Source of the DNA: Streptomyces violaceusniger Tu 4113
GTDB lineage: Bacteria; Actinomycetota; Actinomycetes; Streptomycetales; Streptomycetaceae
Length of the DNA: 64,000 nucleotides
NCBI RefSeq assembly: GCF_000147815.2
Contig: NC_015957.1
Span: forward strand, 8,060,001-8,124,000
Reading direction: 5' to 3'
The translations under genes were made by a program, and so were the position numbers. This document shows, piece after piece, positions 30,054-41,190 of the stretch. Within the stretch, counting starts at the first letter, position 1. Every line of letters begins with the position of its first letter. The notes under the pieces were generated by a model. It did not search any database. It saw nothing but the letters and a program-made list of their open reading frames with translations, and had not been told where the DNA came from.

Positions 30054-30277
30054 CGCATGCCGTGCGGGAACTCCCGCTCGAACTCGGGCTTGTACTCCAG
30101 GGCGAACTTCACCGCGCCCTCGACGAAACGCTGCTTCTGACGCCGCCGGACCACGTCCTCGGTCAGTATGTCGTGCGCCAGGCGCTTGATCGCGACGCCC
30201 TTCTCCCTCGCCTCGGCACGCAGCTCGGCCAGCTCCTGCTCGGTGAACTCAATCGTGATGCCAGGCATGGGCGGCAT
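30050..30277 (-). CDS. Antitoxin of the Fic/Doc-like pair
   Basis: A 75-residue protein: a short N-terminal strand (GITIEFTEQELAEL) followed by a helix-rich region REKGVAIKRLAHDILTEDVV and a basic-acidic tail ending FEREFPHGMR. The front half resembles the DNA-binding part of ribbon-helix-helix or Phd-like antitoxins, so it probably represses its own operon and neutralises the toxin with its C-terminus. GGAGG 10 bp upstream supports the ATG at 30277; a GTG at 30286 and an ATG at 30268 are alternatives. Confidence 0.68.
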   Translation of the reverse strand: MPPMPGITIEFTEQELAELRAEAREKGVAIKRLAHDILTEDVVRRRQKQRFVEGAVKFALEYKPEFEREFPHGMR

Positions 30278-30388
30278 GCTAGCCACGCCTCCGCCCTGAT
30301 CACTACCGGCTTGGCCACCACGAGCGAATCGCGGGGACGCAGGTTGACGCGGCGATTGACACGGCGATCGACGCGCTGGCCGTGCCGC

Positions 30389-31015
30389 TCAGCACTCCAG
30401 CCTCAGGGCGAACTGCTCCCCCGTCGGGAACAGTTCGTCCACGGGGTGCGGCCCGACCCATATGAGCGCCTGCTCGAAGGTCATATACGAGCCGTTGTCG
30501 ACGCACTGGCCGACCACCACCGCATTGCCGCCGCAGCGCCACGCGGCGTAGTTCCACGGGTGGTCGCCCTTCTCGTCCCGCACCACGGTCTCCGGCTCGC
30601 CCAGGCGCTCACCGAAAGCGTCCACGGCGGCGCGCCACCGGCCGTCGAAGACGGAGCGGTCGGCGTCGCGGTGGAAGACCCATGCGGGGTCCTCGCAGTG
30701 GTACTCGGCGAGCCAGTCGACATTGCCGCTGAGCCCGTCGGCCTGCAACTCCGCGTCGAAGTCGTCCGGCTCGTAGTAGTAGCAGAACGGGATCAGGCAT
30801 TCGGTGTCCGCGTCATCGGGCCCGCCGAACCACTCCGGGCGGACATAGTGCCCGGTGTTGGTGGCGTGGGAGGACGTGTGGGAGCCGTCGGGCACCCAGC
30901 CGAAGCGCTCGGCGGCGGCCGCCGTGGCGCCCGGAGTCCATTCCAGGCGCGCCAATTCGACGATGTGGCCGACGAGTTCGGGCCCGGGGACGCAGCTGTT
31001 CACTGGCATGGTCAT
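30389..31015 (-). CDS. Hypothetical acidic protein, third gene of DUF3068 operon
   Basis: I do not recognise this 208-residue protein. It is soluble, rich in Asp/Glu, Trp and Tyr, with no signal peptide or membrane helix, and has segments such as FGWVPDGSHTSSHATNTG, IPFCYYYEPDDFDAEL and PWNYAAWRCGGNAVVVGQC. Eight or so tryptophans in so short a protein suggest a compact ligand-binding fold. Its ATG overlaps the stop of the DUF3068 gene (ATGA, 31012-31015), so it should be translated in step with that membrane protein. Confidence 0.65.
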   Translation of the reverse strand: MTMPVNSCVPGPELVGHIVELARLEWTPGATAAAAERFGWVPDGSHTSSHATNTGHYVRPEWFGGPDDADTECLIPFCYYYEPDDFDAELQADGLSGNVDWLAEYHCEDPAWVFHRDADRSVFDGRWRAAVDAFGERLGEPETVVRDEKGDHPWNYAAWRCGGNAVVVGQCVDNGSYMTFEQALIWVGPHPVDELFPTGEQFALRLEC

Positions 31016-32013
31016 ACGCTACGGCCCGCCACTGACAACGGGGTCGGCGCAGCCGGGGCCGACGGCGGGCGCGCCGCGCGCCCGCGGGCCTCCAGCAGCA
31101 GGGCGAGCGCGAGCAGGGCCATGCCGAGGATCAGGAAGCCCCATGGCAGATAGGCCGTGAGCAACAGGACGAGCCGGCGCTGGGACTTCACCATGTCGAC
31201 CGTGTGCCGGATGTAGTCCTCGCGCATCTTCACATGGCCGCTGAAGACGGTCACCCGGTCGCGGTCGCCCAGCAGCGTGCCGCCGCGCAGCTCCTCCTTG
31301 TGGATCTCCTGCCCGTTGACCGGGGCACCGGTGGTGGGCTCGACCCAGAACATCCGCTTGGTGCTGTACCAGCGGGAGGTGCCGGCCTTGCGGACGGTCT
31401 CGGGGGTGACGCCCTCGACCGGCATGGTCTTGGGCAGCGCCACCTTGGTCCAGGGGATGGTCTGCTCGAAGTAGTAGACCTTCAGGCCGCGGAAGTTCTG
31501 GGTGCCCTTGTAGTGGATGGGGGCGGAGGTGCGGGTCTGGGCGTCGAAGTAGCGGTAGTCGCGCTTCTCGGTGAGGAACGGCCATTTGAACTCGATGCCG
31601 TCGCGGCGCACCGCGTCTCCGTCGACGTGTTCCCCGCCCGCGTGCACCGGGTCCTGGGAGTGGGCGTCGAAGACATAGCGTTCGGGGATCTTGGAGACCA
31701 TCTTGCCGTCGGGCCCGGCCACATACGACAGGGCGTCCCAGACGACGACATCGCGCCCGGTCGCCTTCCCGGTCTTCTCGGCGGCGGGCACATTGCCGCG
31801 CAGGGTCTGCACGATGCTGACCTTGGAGACCTTGCGGGGCTGCATGGTGCCGTAGTCGAGCAGGGTGGCCGGGCTGGCCTCCAGGACCGCCGTCTGGTAT
31901 TCGCTGGGCGGGATCTTGGCCAGCCGGGGATAGGCGTACCAACGCAGCAGCGGCGCGAGTGCGGCGAAGAAGACGGCGAAGGCCAGCAGCACCAGGCTTG
32001 CTCTGCGGCGCAT
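31012..32013 (-). CDS. DUF3068 (PorA-like) domain membrane protein
   Basis: A 333-residue protein with an N-terminal membrane helix (ASLVLLAFAVFFAALAPLL, 5-23), a large extracytoplasmic domain and a C-terminal helix (LPWGFLILGMALLALALLL). This layout and the segments VVVWDALSYVAG, FEQTIPW and MFWVEPTTGAPVNGQEIHKEEL identify the DUF3068 family, named PorA-like in some annotations. The function in Streptomyces is unknown; a cell-envelope role is likely from topology. The ATG at 32013 has GGGAGGG upstream. It lies 16 bp after the microprotein gene and overlaps the next gene by four bases. Confidence 0.88.
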   Translation of the reverse strand: MRRRASLVLLAFAVFFAALAPLLRWYAYPRLAKIPPSEYQTAVLEASPATLLDYGTMQPRKVSKVSIVQTLRGNVPAAEKTGKATGRDVVVWDALSYVAGPDGKMVSKIPERYVFDAHSQDPVHAGGEHVDGDAVRRDGIEFKWPFLTEKRDYRYFDAQTRTSAPIHYKGTQNFRGLKVYYFEQTIPWTKVALPKTMPVEGVTPETVRKAGTSRWYSTKRMFWVEPTTGAPVNGQEIHKEELRGGTLLGDRDRVTVFSGHVKMREDYIRHTVDMVKSQRRLVLLLTAYLPWGFLILGMALLALALLLEARGRAARPPSAPAAPTPLSVAGRSV

Positions 32014-32029
32014 GGCGGATGTCCCTCCC

Positions 32030-32164
32030 TCAGGGGTGCTTGGGGACGGTGGTGAGCAGGGGTTTCGGGGAGGTCTCGCCGCTGGGGGCGCCGATGGCCG
32101 TCATCGTGAGGACGATGGCGAGGGCGGCGGCGAGTCCGATCGCGGCGGCGGCGAGGGCGCGCAT
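32030..32164 (-). CDS. SPW_0924-type microprotein (44 aa)
   Basis: A 44-residue protein with one membrane helix (MRALAAAAIGLAAALAIVLT) and a short tail ending ETSPKPLLTTVPKHP, which matches my recollection of the Streptomyces SPW_0924 family of tiny proteins. GAGGAGG lies 6 bp before the ATG at 32164, a textbook ribosome site. It is the first gene of a tight operon with the DUF3068 protein and is preceded by a palindromic operator. The tail should face outside if the positive-inside rule holds for the Arg at position 2. Its function is unknown; a regulatory partner of the DUF3068 protein is a plausible guess. Confidence 0.78.
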   Translation of the reverse strand: MRALAAAAIGLAAALAIVLTMTAIGAPSGETSPKPLLTTVPKHP

Positions 32165-32197
32165 ACGGGCCTCCTCGTGGTCCGGTACGAGGCGCTG

Positions 32198-32214
32198 CCT
32201 GACGGTTCGTCAGG
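32198..32214. promoter_or_regulatory. Palindromic operator CCTGACG-GTT-CGTCAGG
   Basis: A 17-bp perfect inverted repeat with 7-bp arms and a 3-bp centre, 34 bp before the microprotein ATG. The size and symmetry fit a TetR-type dimer. No TetR gene lies in the window, so the regulator would act in trans. Confidence 0.5.
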
Positions 32215-32270
32215 GATGGGGCACCGTAGCAACGGGGGCCGCAGATGAGAACACGAAGGCGGAAAAGCGT

Positions 32271-32310
32271 CGCGCCGCCCCTGGCCCGGTGGGGGCTCAG
32301 GGGCGGCGCG
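32271..32310 (-). terminator. Terminator of the transglycosylase gene
   Basis: A perfect 13-bp stem (CGCGCCGCCCCTG with its complement) around a 14-nt loop, 42 bp after the stop codon; on the minus strand it is followed by GCTTTTCC, an unusually clear U-run for this genome. Confidence 0.7.
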
Positions 32311-32352
32311 AGGAACCGCGTGATCCGCGGCGCTGCTCGGCTACCGGGCGGC

Positions 32353-34116
32353 TTACGAGGCGGGGGCCTCGGCCTGGGTGACCGTCAGCTCGATGTCCAG
32401 GACGGCGCCGCCCTTGGCGGTGAGGCGGAGCAGGAAGGTGCCCGCGTGGTCATCGGTGAGGATCTTCGGCAGGGTGAGCTGCCCGAGGGCGTTGGTCTTC
32501 AGGGCGGTCAGGGTGCGCACCGGCTTGCCCTTGTCGTCCAGGAAGTAGGGCCCCTTGTCGCCCAGCTCGGGGTCCTTCGCCGAGGTGATCATGGTGGCGG
32601 TCACCGGTACGTCCGCCGTGGCCTTGCCCTTGCTGGTGGCCGTGACGGTGAGCGCGTCGGCGAAGGAGGCGCCGGTCTGGGCCGTGAGCTCCTTGTCGCC
32701 GAGGCGGGCCAGCGCATCGGCCTGCGGTACGGGACGGGCCTTGACGGTCGCGGCGAACTCGACCGGGGCGGCCTCCCGCCCCACGGCCGTGGCGCGCACG
32801 GTGAAGGTGCCGGTCTTCTCACCCGCGAGCAGCTTCGGCGCGGTGGCGGTGCCATCGCTGCCGGTCAGCATGGTGGCGGACGTGACGAGGCCGATGAAGC
32901 GCGCGTCGGTCTCGCCGAGGATCTCGTACCTCACCCGCGCACCGGCCACCGGCTTGCCCGCGGCGTCCACGGCCTTGACGCGCGGCGACTGGGCGAATCC
33001 GGTGCCCGCGGTGGCGGACAGCTCCTTCGCGCCGATGGTGGTGAGCTTGCTGGTGCCGCTCGGGGTGGACGGCGGAGTGGTCGGGGGCTTGGGGGTCGGG
33101 GTCCCGGTGCCGGGGGTCCCGCCGTGCTCGCCGGCCGGAGGGGTCGGGATGGAGGTGTCGGGCTCGTCGTCCGGCTTGGGCAGGGTGTGGGCGGGCTCCT
33201 GTCCCTTCCCGGTGTCCTTGCCCTCGTCGCCCTTCCCCGAGCCCTTGCCCTTGTCGCCCGAGCCCGAGCCGCCGGAGCCGTTCCCCGAGGGGAGTACACC
33301 GGTGCCGTCGGGGACCTCGTGGGTGCCGCGCTTGTAGTACTCCAGCCACGACAGGACGGTGTTCAGATACTCCTGCGAGTGGTTGTAGCCGAGGATCGCG
33401 CGGTCCAGATCGGCCTTGACGGACAGATCGCGGCCGTCCGCGCAGAGGTAGTTGCCCGCGGCAAGGGCGGCGTCATAGACGTTGTTGGGATCCTTCTCGC
33501 CGTCACCATTGCCGTCCCGCCCCCAGTTGGCCCAGGTGGACGGGATGAACTGCATGGGGCCGACCGCGCGGTCATGCGTACTGTCGCCGTCGTAGGCACC
33601 GCCGTCGGTGTCCTTGATCAGGGCGAAGCCGTCGCCGTTGAGGACCGGGCCGAGGATGGGCGAGACGGTGGTGCCGTCGGCCTCCACATTGCCGCCGCGT
33701 GCCTGGCCGGACTCGACCTTGCCGATCGCGGCGAGCAGCTCCCAGGGCAGATTGCAGCCGGGGTTGGACTCCTGCAGGGCCGCTTCCGCCTTCTTGTAGG
33801 CGTCCAGCACGCTTGCGGGTATCCCCGCCTCGGCCTTGGTGCTGCCATTTGCGGGGAGCCCGGGCAGATCGATCGAGGAGCCCGGCTTGTCGGGGGTGAC
33901 CAGCGGCGGCAGATCGGTGTGGTACGACGAACCACCGTCAATGGGGGTGTCGTCGGGCGCCGGTGCCTCCCCCGCCCGCTGCTCCCGGTTCCGGTCGCCC
34001 TGGTCGGAGTGGGCGAACCCGGGTGCCTGGGACGCGGTGAGGGCGGCCATCGCGGCGGCCGCCACCGCCGTCGTGGCGGCCCCCTTGCGCAGTCGTCGGC
34101 CGATAAGCGGTGCCAT
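32353..34116 (-). CDS. Secreted lytic transglycosylase with Ig-like repeats
   Basis: A 587-residue exported peptidoglycan-cleaving enzyme. After a signal peptide (about 1-36, GRRLRKGAATTAVAA...) comes a transglycosylase (SLT/MltB-like) domain, residues about 100-280, with the catalytic Glu-135 in AAIGKVESGQARGG and the family motifs AVGPMQFIPSTWANWG and AILGYNHSQEYLNTVL. A Gly/Ser/Lys then Pro/Thr-rich linker (about 285-360) leads to two bacterial Ig-like repeats of about 110 residues, each starting near GxKELxAxxGxxFA. These repeats probably hold it to the wall. The ATG at 34116 has GGGAGGGA upstream; a GTG at 34140 is less likely. Confidence 0.88.
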   Translation of the reverse strand: MAPLIGRRLRKGAATTAVAAAAMAALTASQAPGFAHSDQGDRNREQRAGEAPAPDDTPIDGGSSYHTDLPPLVTPDKPGSSIDLPGLPANGSTKAEAGIPASVLDAYKKAEAALQESNPGCNLPWELLAAIGKVESGQARGGNVEADGTTVSPILGPVLNGDGFALIKDTDGGAYDGDSTHDRAVGPMQFIPSTWANWGRDGNGDGEKDPNNVYDAALAAGNYLCADGRDLSVKADLDRAILGYNHSQEYLNTVLSWLEYYKRGTHEVPDGTGVLPSGNGSGGSGSGDKGKGSGKGDEGKDTGKGQEPAHTLPKPDDEPDTSIPTPPAGEHGGTPGTGTPTPKPPTTPPSTPSGTSKLTTIGAKELSATAGTGFAQSPRVKAVDAAGKPVAGARVRYEILGETDARFIGLVTSATMLTGSDGTATAPKLLAGEKTGTFTVRATAVGREAAPVEFAATVKARPVPQADALARLGDKELTAQTGASFADALTVTATSKGKATADVPVTATMITSAKDPELGDKGPYFLDDKGKPVRTLTALKTNALGQLTLPKILTDDHAGTFLLRLTAKGGAVLDIELTVTQAEAPAS

Positions 34117-34229
34117 CCGTGTGTCCCTCCCGTCGAACACAGTGCGCTCCCCCGGCGCGTCAACTCTGGTGACACTACGACAACTTATGGCCCGCAGCTA
34201 CCGGTGCAAACGCCACATCAGTGGAACCC

Positions 34230-36968
34230 TCAGTGAGCCGCCGATTCCCAGTCCGACCCGGATCCTACCGATACGTCCAGCGGAGCGCTCAGACCGAAGG
34301 CGCCCGTCATCTCCCGGCGGACCAGCTCCTCGACCCGCTCCCGCTCACCGGGCGCGATCTCCAGCACGATTTCGTCGTGGACCTGCAACAGCATCCGCGA
34401 CGAGAGTTTCTCCCCCGTCAACGCCGCGTCCACCTTGAGCATCGCGATCTTCACGATATCGGCGGCGGTGCCCTGGATCGGGGCGTTGAGCGCCATCCGC
34501 TCGGCCATCTCGCGGCGCTGGCGGTTGTCGCTGGTGAGGTCCGGGAGATAGCGGCGACGGCCGAGCATGGTCTCCGTATAGCCGGTGGCGCGCGCCTCCT
34601 CGACGACCCGCTGCAGATAGTCGCGCACCCCGCCGAACCGCTCGAAGAAGTTCTCCATCAGCTTGCGGGCCTCATCGGGGGTGATGCCGAGCTGCTGGGA
34701 GAGACCGAACGCCGAAAGGCCGTACGCCAGCCCGTAGGACATGGCCTTGATCTTGCGGCGCATCTCCGGGTCGACCGCCGACTTGTCGACGGAGAAGACC
34801 TGGGAGGCGACGGTGGTGTGCAGGTCCTCACCGGAGGTGAACGCCTCGATCAGGCCCTCGTCCTCGGAGAGATGGGCCATGACGCGCAGCTCGATCTGGC
34901 TGTAGTCGGCGGTCATCAGCGACTCGAAGCCGTCGCCGACGACGAAGCCGCGCCGGATCGCCCGGCCCTCGTCCGTGCGCACCGGGATGTTCTGCAGATT
35001 GGGGTCGGTGGAGGAGAGCCGGCCGGTGGCCGCCACGGTCTGGTTGAAGGTGGTGTGGATGCGGCTGCCGGGGGCGATGGTCTTGATCAGGCCCTCGACG
35101 GTGGAGCGCAGCCGCGCCTGCTCCCGGTGGCGCAGCATGATCACCGGGAGTTCGTGGTCGGTCTGCCCGGCGAGCCATGCCAGCGCGTCGGCGTCCGTGG
35201 TGTACCCGGTCTTGGTCTTCTTGGTCTTGGGCAGGCCCAGCTCGCCGAAGAGCACCTCCTGGAGCTGCTTGGGCGAGCCGAGGTTGAACTCATGGCCCAC
35301 CGCGGCGTGCGCCTCCTGCACGGCGTGCTGCACGGCGGCCGCGAACTGCTGCTCCATGCGCTCCAGCCAGCCGCGGTCGGCGGCGATGCCCGACCGCTCC
35401 ATCCGGGCCAGCAGCTCGGAGACGGGCAGCTCCATGTCGTGCAGCAGCCCGGCCGCGCCCACGTCCTTCAGCCGGCCGCCGAACGCCTCGCCCAGGTCCA
35501 GGATCGTCCGCGCCTTGATCATCAAGGCGTCCCGCTCGGCCTCGTCATCGGCGCCGAAGGCAAGCTGGCCGCTGTCGGCGGCGACCGCCGGGGACAGCTC
35601 ACGGCCCAGGTACTCCACCGACAGGGCGTCCAGCTCGAAGGAACGGCGGCCGGGCTTGACCAGATAGGCAGCGAGGGCGGTGTCCATGGTGACGCCCGCG
35701 ACGGACCAGCCGTGCTCGGCGAAGACCCGCATGATGCCCTTGGCGTTGTGCAGCACCTTGGGGCGGTCCGGGTCCGCGATCCATTCGGCGAACGTCCGCT
35801 CGTCGGCCTCGTCCAACTGCGAGGGGTCGAAGAACGCGGCGGGGCCGGAGCCGGTGGCCAGCGCGATCTCGCTGACGCTGCCGCTGCCCAGCGCCCAGGT
35901 GTCGACGGTGGCCAGGCCCAGCGGGGCGTCGCGGTGGCTCTCCAGCCAGGGGGCGAGCTCGCCCGCGCCCAGCGCCACTCCGTCGACCGCGATACCCGGC
36001 TCCGCGGCCGCGGGCTCGTCCGCCGCCGCGCCCGGGTCGACGGCCATGATCCGGTCGCGGAAGTTCTGGTGGCGGAACTCCAGCGCGTCCAGGATCACCG
36101 AGAGCGCCTCCCGGTCGTACGGAGTGCGCCCCAGCCCCTCGGGGCCGGCGGCCAGCTCCACATCCCGCACCAGCTCGGTGAGCTGGCGGTTGAGCTTGAC
36201 GGACTCCAGGTGGTCGCGGAGCTTCTCGCCGACCTTCCCCTTGACCTCGTCGGCCCGCTCCACCAGCTCCTTGAAGGAGCCGAATTGATTGATCCACTTC
36301 GCCGCGGTCTTCTCGCCGACGCCCGGGATGCCGGGGAGGTTGTCCGACGGGTCGCCGCGCAGGGCCGCGAAGTCGGGGTACTGGGACGGGGTGAGGCCGT
36401 ACTTCTCCTGCACCTTCCCGGGGGTGAACCGGGTCAGCTCGGAGACGCCCTTGGTGGGGTAGAGCACCGTGACATGGTCGGTGACGAGCTGGAACGAATC
36501 CCGGTCGCCGGTGACGATCAGCACGTCGAAGCCCTGCTCCTCGGCCTGGGTGGCGAGGGTGGCGATCACGTCGTCGGCCTCGAAGCCGTCCACCGCGAAG
36601 CGCGTGATGTTCATGGCGTCGAGCAGCTCGCCGATCAGCTCGACCTGGCCCTTGAACTCGTCCGGGGACGCGGAGCGGTTCGCCTTGTACTCCGTGAACT
36701 GCTCGGAGCGCCAGGTCTTGCGCGAGACGTCGAACGCCACGGCGAGGTGCGTGGGCTGCTCATCACGGAGCGTGTTCGCCAGCATCGAGGTGAAGCCGTA
36801 GATCGCGTTGGTGGTCTGGCCGGTGGTCGTGTTGAAGTTCTCCGCCGGCAGCGCGAAGAACGCCCGGTATGCCAGGGAATGCCCGTCCAGCAGGAGCAGG
36901 CGGGGACGGTCCTCCCCCGTGCGGTCGGGAGCGGGCGCTGCGGTCTTCTTCGATGCTTTCTCTGCCAC
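34230..36968 (-). CDS. polA: DNA polymerase I
   Basis: A 912-residue polymerase for Okazaki-fragment processing and repair synthesis. The N-terminal 5' nuclease (about 20-310) has LLLLDGHSLAYRAFF, GFEADDVIATLA, VTGDRDSFQLV and the helix-hairpin-helix IPGVGEKTAAKW. The polymerase domain shows motif A DYSQIELRVMAHL near residue 686, the O-helix RRKIKAMSYGLAYGLSAFGL and motif C QVHDEIVLE near 866. The central proofreading domain is degenerate: GLATVDTWAL keeps one Asp but lacks the second acidic residue of the D-x-E motif, as in other actinobacteria and Taq. The GTG at 36968 was chosen for its short conserved lead MAEKASKKTAAPAPD. Confidence 0.97.
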   Translation of the reverse strand: MAEKASKKTAAPAPDRTGEDRPRLLLLDGHSLAYRAFFALPAENFNTTTGQTTNAIYGFTSMLANTLRDEQPTHLAVAFDVSRKTWRSEQFTEYKANRSASPDEFKGQVELIGELLDAMNITRFAVDGFEADDVIATLATQAEEQGFDVLIVTGDRDSFQLVTDHVTVLYPTKGVSELTRFTPGKVQEKYGLTPSQYPDFAALRGDPSDNLPGIPGVGEKTAAKWINQFGSFKELVERADEVKGKVGEKLRDHLESVKLNRQLTELVRDVELAAGPEGLGRTPYDREALSVILDALEFRHQNFRDRIMAVDPGAAADEPAAAEPGIAVDGVALGAGELAPWLESHRDAPLGLATVDTWALGSGSVSEIALATGSGPAAFFDPSQLDEADERTFAEWIADPDRPKVLHNAKGIMRVFAEHGWSVAGVTMDTALAAYLVKPGRRSFELDALSVEYLGRELSPAVAADSGQLAFGADDEAERDALMIKARTILDLGEAFGGRLKDVGAAGLLHDMELPVSELLARMERSGIAADRGWLERMEQQFAAAVQHAVQEAHAAVGHEFNLGSPKQLQEVLFGELGLPKTKKTKTGYTTDADALAWLAGQTDHELPVIMLRHREQARLRSTVEGLIKTIAPGSRIHTTFNQTVAATGRLSSTDPNLQNIPVRTDEGRAIRRGFVVGDGFESLMTADYSQIELRVMAHLSEDEGLIEAFTSGEDLHTTVASQVFSVDKSAVDPEMRRKIKAMSYGLAYGLSAFGLSQQLGITPDEARKLMENFFERFGGVRDYLQRVVEEARATGYTETMLGRRRYLPDLTSDNRQRREMAERMALNAPIQGTAADIVKIAMLKVDAALTGEKLSSRMLLQVHDEIVLEIAPGERERVEELVRREMTGAFGLSAPLDVSVGSGSDWESAAH

Positions 36969-37224
36969 GCCCCCGATCCTGCCACGGCCCACCGACAATG
37001 CCTCCCGCCCCCGGCCACGGACCGGCCCGCACCGGGCCACCGGACCGGACCGCCCCCGGCCACCCGGACCGGACCTGGCACAAGATCGGACCGGGCCGCG
37101 TACAAGATCGGGCCATCGCACAGCCGGACCGGGCCGCCGCCCCGGCTGTCATAGGCCCGTGACAGGATTTGACCCACAGGTCCACGCACAGGTCCCGCAA
37201 CGCTCGAGCCCAAGGGGAGCGACG
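36969..37224. other. 256-bp divergent gap polA / molybdoenzyme gene
   Basis: Dominated by short direct repeats of CCGGACCGG and two copies of ACAAGATCGG. No gene and no confident promoter boxes were seen. Confidence 0.4.
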
Positions 37225-39507
<2,283 letters not shown>

Positions 39508-39569
39508 GCGTTTGCTCAGTGGCCTGGTAAGAAGGTGGCCACCACAAGCAACCGAACGGAGCCGGTCCG

Positions 39570-40085
39570 ATGGGCGAGCAGACCAGCGTGAAGTTCCCGC
39601 AGGAGGTACTCGACGAGTACGCGGCGCTCGGCGTGGATCTTCACGCGCTGTTCTCCGCCGGGCACCTGGGCACCCGCATGGGCGTGCAGATCCTGGAAGC
39701 CTCCGCGGACCGCGTCGTGGCCACCATGCCCGTGGAGGGCAACACCCAGCCGTACGGCCTGCTGCACGGCGGGGCCTCCGCCGTGCTGGCCGAAACTCTC
39801 GGTTCGGTCGGCTCGATGCTCCACGGCGGCAGCGGGCGGATCGCGGTCGGCGTCGACCTCAACTGCACCCACCACCGCGGAGTGCGCTCCGGCCTGGTCA
39901 CCGGCGTCGCCACCCCCGTCCACCGGGGCCGCTCCACCGCCACCTACGAGATCGTCATCAGCGATGAGCAGGACCGGCGGGTGTGCACCGCCCGCCTCAC
40001 CTGCCTGCTGCGCGAGGTCGACGAGGCCGGTCAGGCCAAGACGGTCGCCGAGGTCACCGAGGCCAAGGAGCGCGGCGAAGCGTGA
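39570..40085 (+). CDS. PaaI-type hotdog-fold thioesterase
   Basis: A 171-residue single hotdog-domain protein. The active-site helix region NTQPYGLLHGGASAVLAETLGS, with Glu as the likely catalytic base, and GVDLNCTHHRGVRSGLVTG identify an acyl-CoA thioesterase of the PaaI/menaquinone (DHNA-CoA) type. It probably cleaves aromatic or short acyl-CoA thioesters in the cytoplasm. A CGGAGCCGG sequence precedes the ATG. The C-terminal 25 residues are an extra acidic/basic helix. It starts 62 bp after the molybdoenzyme gene and may share its transcript. Confidence 0.9.
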   Translation: MGEQTSVKFPQEVLDEYAALGVDLHALFSAGHLGTRMGVQILEASADRVVATMPVEGNTQPYGLLHGGASAVLAETLGSVGSMLHGGSGRIAVGVDLNCTHHRGVRSGLVTGVATPVHRGRSTATYEIVISDEQDRRVCTARLTCLLREVDEAGQAKTVAEVTEAKERGEA

Positions 40086-40268
40086 CGCCAGGCGAGCCGG
40101 ACGCCGGGGCAACGCCCGGCGGACCGGACGCCCCCGGGCGGCGTCCGGTGCCCCGCCTCCGGCTCCGGCCGGTCCGGCCCTCGCGGTGACAGCCGGTCCG
40201 GCCCTCGCCGTAACGGCCGGCGTCATCGCCGTTGTCCCCCCGCGAGGCCGGGTCTAGCGTGGCCCTCC

Positions 40269-40724
40269 ATGGGGGCAACGACCCGGGCGGGTTCCTGGCC
40301 CGCCACCGCCCGTGGCTGCGCTCTCGCACTCGCCGTGACACTGACCGGATGCGGCGGATCCGGTTCCGGCGATTCCGGCGGCTCTCACGGCTCGGGTGCC
40401 AGCTCCCCGTCCGCGTCCGCCCCCGGCCCCAACAGCCCCACGTCACAGGCGCCTTCGCCGGTACGGCTGTGCGCCGATCTCATCTCGTACTGGGCCGAAC
40501 AGGACCTCGCGGGCAGCCGCTGGGCCGGGCTCGACTGGGCGCAGAAGGGGCTCTCCAACCAGCAGTACGAGATCTACGACGACATCGTCCACGCCGCGCG
40601 CGCCGAGCGGCGGCGGCATGGCACCCCGGCCGCCAAAGCGCTGATCAAGCGCCTGGCCGAGCGCCGCTGCGCGGCCGCGAACGGCGCCACCCACAGCTCC
40701 GGGAACTGGCGCCCACCGACCTGA
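40269..40724 (+). CDS. Putative lipoprotein
   Basis: A 151-residue protein with a lipoprotein signal: basic N-region, hydrophobic ALALAVTL and lipobox LTGC with Cys-28. A Gly/Ser/Pro-rich spacer (29-63) leads to a small helical domain LCADLISYWAEQDLAGS...GLSNQQYEIYDDIVHAARAER with two cysteines. I know similar Streptomyces lipoproteins but no function. Starts with ATG at 40269. Confidence 0.75.
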   Translation: MGATTRAGSWPATARGCALALAVTLTGCGGSGSGDSGGSHGSGASSPSASAPGPNSPTSQAPSPVRLCADLISYWAEQDLAGSRWAGLDWAQKGLSNQQYEIYDDIVHAARAERRRHGTPAAKALIKRLAERRCAAANGATHSSGNWRPPT

Positions 40725-41190
40725 GCCACACGCGTCCGGCAGCCCCGCCACGGCGCCGGACCGACGCCGACAGTCGTAACACTCCGTAACACCGACGCAA
40801 TATGAGATCGCATTTTCGCCACCCGCGACGCCCCTGAACTCGATCTTTCTCCGCTCGTCCGCACACGGCCGTTCGCGCATCGTTCGCCAGTCCCCCGCAC
40901 TCCTTAGCGGAACTGCAGCTTCTCAGGATCCGGACCTAATGGTTGGATCAGATTCGCCCCGTTCGTCCCTTACGTTCCGCTACACGGACATCCCGGGGTG
41001 ACGCGCGTCATAACAAGACAGTCACATCATCGTCTAGACCTCTGCCCCAGGTCGCGCCACGCGCTTAGAGTCACAGTCAGTCACGGCCCCGTGGGGGTGT
41101 ACGCCGCACCCGCACGGCCATTCCAGGTTCATCCGGCGAGGACACGGCACCCCATGAACCCGGGGTGCCGGGCCAGCGAAAGGATTCCTC
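40725..41190. other. 466-bp control region before livK
   Basis: No gene supported. The centre (about 40790-41060) is markedly more A/T-rich than the surroundings, as expected for promoters. A TTAGAGTC element near 41067 could be a -10 box but lacks a good -35. A long leader (over 100 nt) is likely, consistent with nitrogen or amino-acid control of the liv operon, but no operator was identified. Confidence 0.45.
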
